In this document: positions 5,349-6,420 of the stretch, in pieces
Layout: every line of letters starts with the position of its first letter
Position numbering within the stretch: position 1 is the first letter of the stretch
From: Candidatus Bathyarchaeota archaeon
Lineage (GTDB): Archaea; Thermoproteota; Bathyarchaeia; Bathyarchaeales; Bathyarchaeaceae
Length of the DNA: 6,420 bases
Direction: 5' to 3'
NCBI GenBank assembly: GCA_020356305.1
Contig: CP070636.1
Location: 1,558,429 to 1,564,848, forward strand
Notes under the pieces: generated by a model
Database searches by the model: none
Told to the model about the DNA's origin: nothing
What the model saw: only the letters and a program-made list of their open reading frames with translations
Position numbers and translations under genes: made by a program

Positions 5349-5495
5349 GATTGAAACAATTTCTAGTTTTCTATTGCGGGCGCCCTTTCTAGAAAATTCT
5401 TAAAAAGTAGCTATCCATCATCTGATGCGTTGGTCAAAATGACAGTGTTGCATGCATGCGCAATTAACGCTGTTGTATTCAACCTTCCTTCATGT

Positions 5496-6284
5496 TCATA
5501 GGAGCGCCATAAGTAGCGTTCGAATGTTTAGAGCCACAACCCACAACCCGACGAGTATTCCTAACAGTCTTCGAGGGGTTTTTGAGCACACGTAAGCGGC
5601 TATTGGAGTGAGGATAATTCCTCCGATCAGTATGGGAAGGACAATGTTCCACAGAAAACTCTCAAACCCTATGATGAGACCAAAGGTTATAAACGTGGCA
5701 AAAGAGATTATCGGCTCAGTAAACTCCACGGTTCCTACGGCCTTTTTGGGATTCGAACCCGTCGCTACGAAAGCTGGCGTGAGGATTGGCCCCCATCCAC
5801 CACCCCCCGACGCGTCTATGATCCCGGCGACAAAACCAAGAGCAGCAATTTTTTTCCTCGAATAGTTTACCTTTCCTGGATTTGGTGAGGATAGCGACTT
5901 TCCGCCTTTTTTCCATCTGAAAAGAAATTTAATCAGAACCACCAATCCCATAGCCAAGAGAAGTGAAGCAACAATGGGTTTTGCCGCTGCGAGGGCAAGG
6001 AACGATAATCCCGCCGCTCCCAAAATGGCTCCGATTGTTCCGCATATGAGCAGCGGCAAAAGGAGGTCCTTTCTCACGTTGCCAAATTTGAGGTGAAAGC
6101 CTGCCGATATCCCGTCTACGAAGGCTTCTGCTGTATGAACGGAGGCACTCGCGACTGCTGGAGCAATGCCGAAGGACACGAGAACACTAGCCGATGTGAC
6201 CCCGTAACCCATTCCTAAACTAGAATCAACAAATCCGCATGCAAGCCCCGCAATTACAAGGGCTATGAAATCTCCCCCGATCAT
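5496..6284 (-). CDS. TauE/SafE (DUF81) family membrane transporter
   Basis: TauE/SafE proteins are integral membrane carriers proposed to export sulfite, sulfoacetate or related organic anions. This 262-residue protein has about seven or eight hydrophobic segments and the family's internal duplication. GFVDSSLGMGYG (17-28) in the first half matches GIIDASGGGGWG (154-165) in the second, and SVHTAE (48-53) matches TVEFTE (185-190). A basic, Ser/Pro-rich loop (123-145) links the halves. ATG 6284 is firm: AAGGTGA lies 5 nt ahead. The stop of a frame coming from the right edge sits within that ribosome site, so translation may be coupled. The substrate is not visible; no sulfur-metabolism gene lies in the window. 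Confidence 0.9.
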   Translation of the reverse strand: MIGGDFIALVIAGLACGFVDSSLGMGYGVTSASVLVSFGIAPAVASASVHTAEAFVDGISAGFHLKFGNVRKDLLLPLLICGTIGAILGAAGLSFLALAAAKPIVASLLLAMGLVVLIKFLFRWKKGGKSLSSPNPGKVNYSRKKIAALGFVAGIIDASGGGGWGPILTPAFVATGSNPKKAVGTVEFTEPIISFATFITFGLIIGFESFLWNIVLPILIGGIILTPIAAYVCSKTPRRLLGILVGLWVVALNIRTLLMALL

Positions 6285-6288
6285 TTTT

Positions 6289-6420
6289 TCACCTTCTATG
6301 TCCGACTTGGTGTATTCGTTTTTCTAGCATAATCACCTCATTGGGGCAAATGACATAACGGTCTTCTATGGCACGGTCCTTGCGCGCGCGCATGCGAGTA
6401 TATGACGAGATTTCTGTCAA
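6289..6420 (-). CDS. Possible C-terminal end of a gene entering from the right edge, or a short leader ORF
   Basis: On the minus strand a frame is open from the window edge to a TGA at 6291-6289, giving 43 residues that end ...EDRYVICPNEVIMLEKRI and then HQVGHRR. The stop overlaps the AAGGTGA ribosome site of the TauE/SafE gene and leaves only 4 nt to its ATG, an arrangement typical of an operon. I do not recognise the protein. Within it, an ATG at 6393 would give 34 residues. An ATG at 6330, preceded by GAGGTGA (6339-6333) at a tight 2 nt, would give a 13-residue leader peptide. A TATA-like sequence near 6398-6404 would fit the leader model. The frame is short, so a chance opening cannot be excluded. 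Confidence 0.4.
   Translation of the reverse strand: MTEISSYTRMRARKDRAIEDRYVICPNEVIMLEKRIHQVGHRR

Noticed and set aside
5446..5464. GCATGCATGC-type palindrome between the peptidase and transporter genes
   Set aside because: Short tandem GCAT units generate self-complementarity by themselves, and it sits at no informative distance from either promoter.
5748..5760. GGGATTCGAACCC, which looks like the T-arm of a tRNA on the minus strand
   Set aside because: It lies inside the TauE/SafE coding sequence (ATGSNPKK region), only three stem pairs form, and no acceptor, D or anticodon arm surrounds it.
6382..6391. Alternating GC run (possible Z-DNA or simple repeat)
   Set aside because: Only about ten bases long, too short to support a structural claim.

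Overview
This 6.4 kb window most likely comes from an archaeal chromosome, and I would guess a Bathyarchaeia-like or related Thermoproteota lineage. Three things point there. A TruD 3' end of archaeal type opens the window. A free-standing NitrOD5-type protein follows, a domain I associate with Thaumarchaeota and Bathyarchaeota. TATA-like boxes stand about 27 nt ahead of several ATG codons, with GGTGA/GAGG ribosome sites on other genes, the mixed leaderless and leadered pattern typical of archaea. The lineage is inferred; no rRNA or marker tree is available here.

Layout, left to right. (1) 1-534 (+): 3' part of truD, tRNA pseudouridine-13 synthase, followed by a T-rich terminator. (2) 615-1034 (-): a VOC (glyoxalase/bleomycin-resistance fold) protein with a C-terminal C2H2-type zinc knuckle, an unusual combination. 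(3) 1035-1301: AT-rich palindromes plus a perfect inverted repeat bracketing the likely TATA box of the next gene. (4) 1302-1685 (+): stand-alone NitrOD5-type protein. (5) 1876-2877 (+): BtrH_N/DUF4872-like protein with a recognisable Cys-His-Asp set, probably an acyltransferase or amidase-like enzyme. (6) 2975-3774 (+): a two-gene unit, a second VOC protein and a probable dimeric alpha/beta-barrel protein 11 nt downstream. (7) 3895-4083 (+): a small 62-residue protein behind a promoter carrying a perfect inverted repeat. (8) 4139-5317 (-): M20 family (ArgE/DapE/ACY1/CPG2) zinc peptidase with all metal ligands. (9) 5496-6284 (-): TauE/SafE (DUF81) membrane transporter. (10) 6289-6420 (-): a reading frame open to the window edge whose stop lies inside the transporter's ribosome site.

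The genes do not form one obvious pathway. They look like an archaeal housekeeping and accessory mix of short transcription units, most with their own promoter. The VOC/alpha-beta-barrel pair is the clearest operon, and the right-edge frame plus TauE/SafE may be a second. I found no CRISPR array, transposase, tRNA or rRNA. No clear new multi-gene system can be proven from the sequence. The best leads are the VOC-zinc-finger fusion, the solitary BtrH-like enzyme and the shared GTTCTA/TAGAAC inverted repeats in two promoters.
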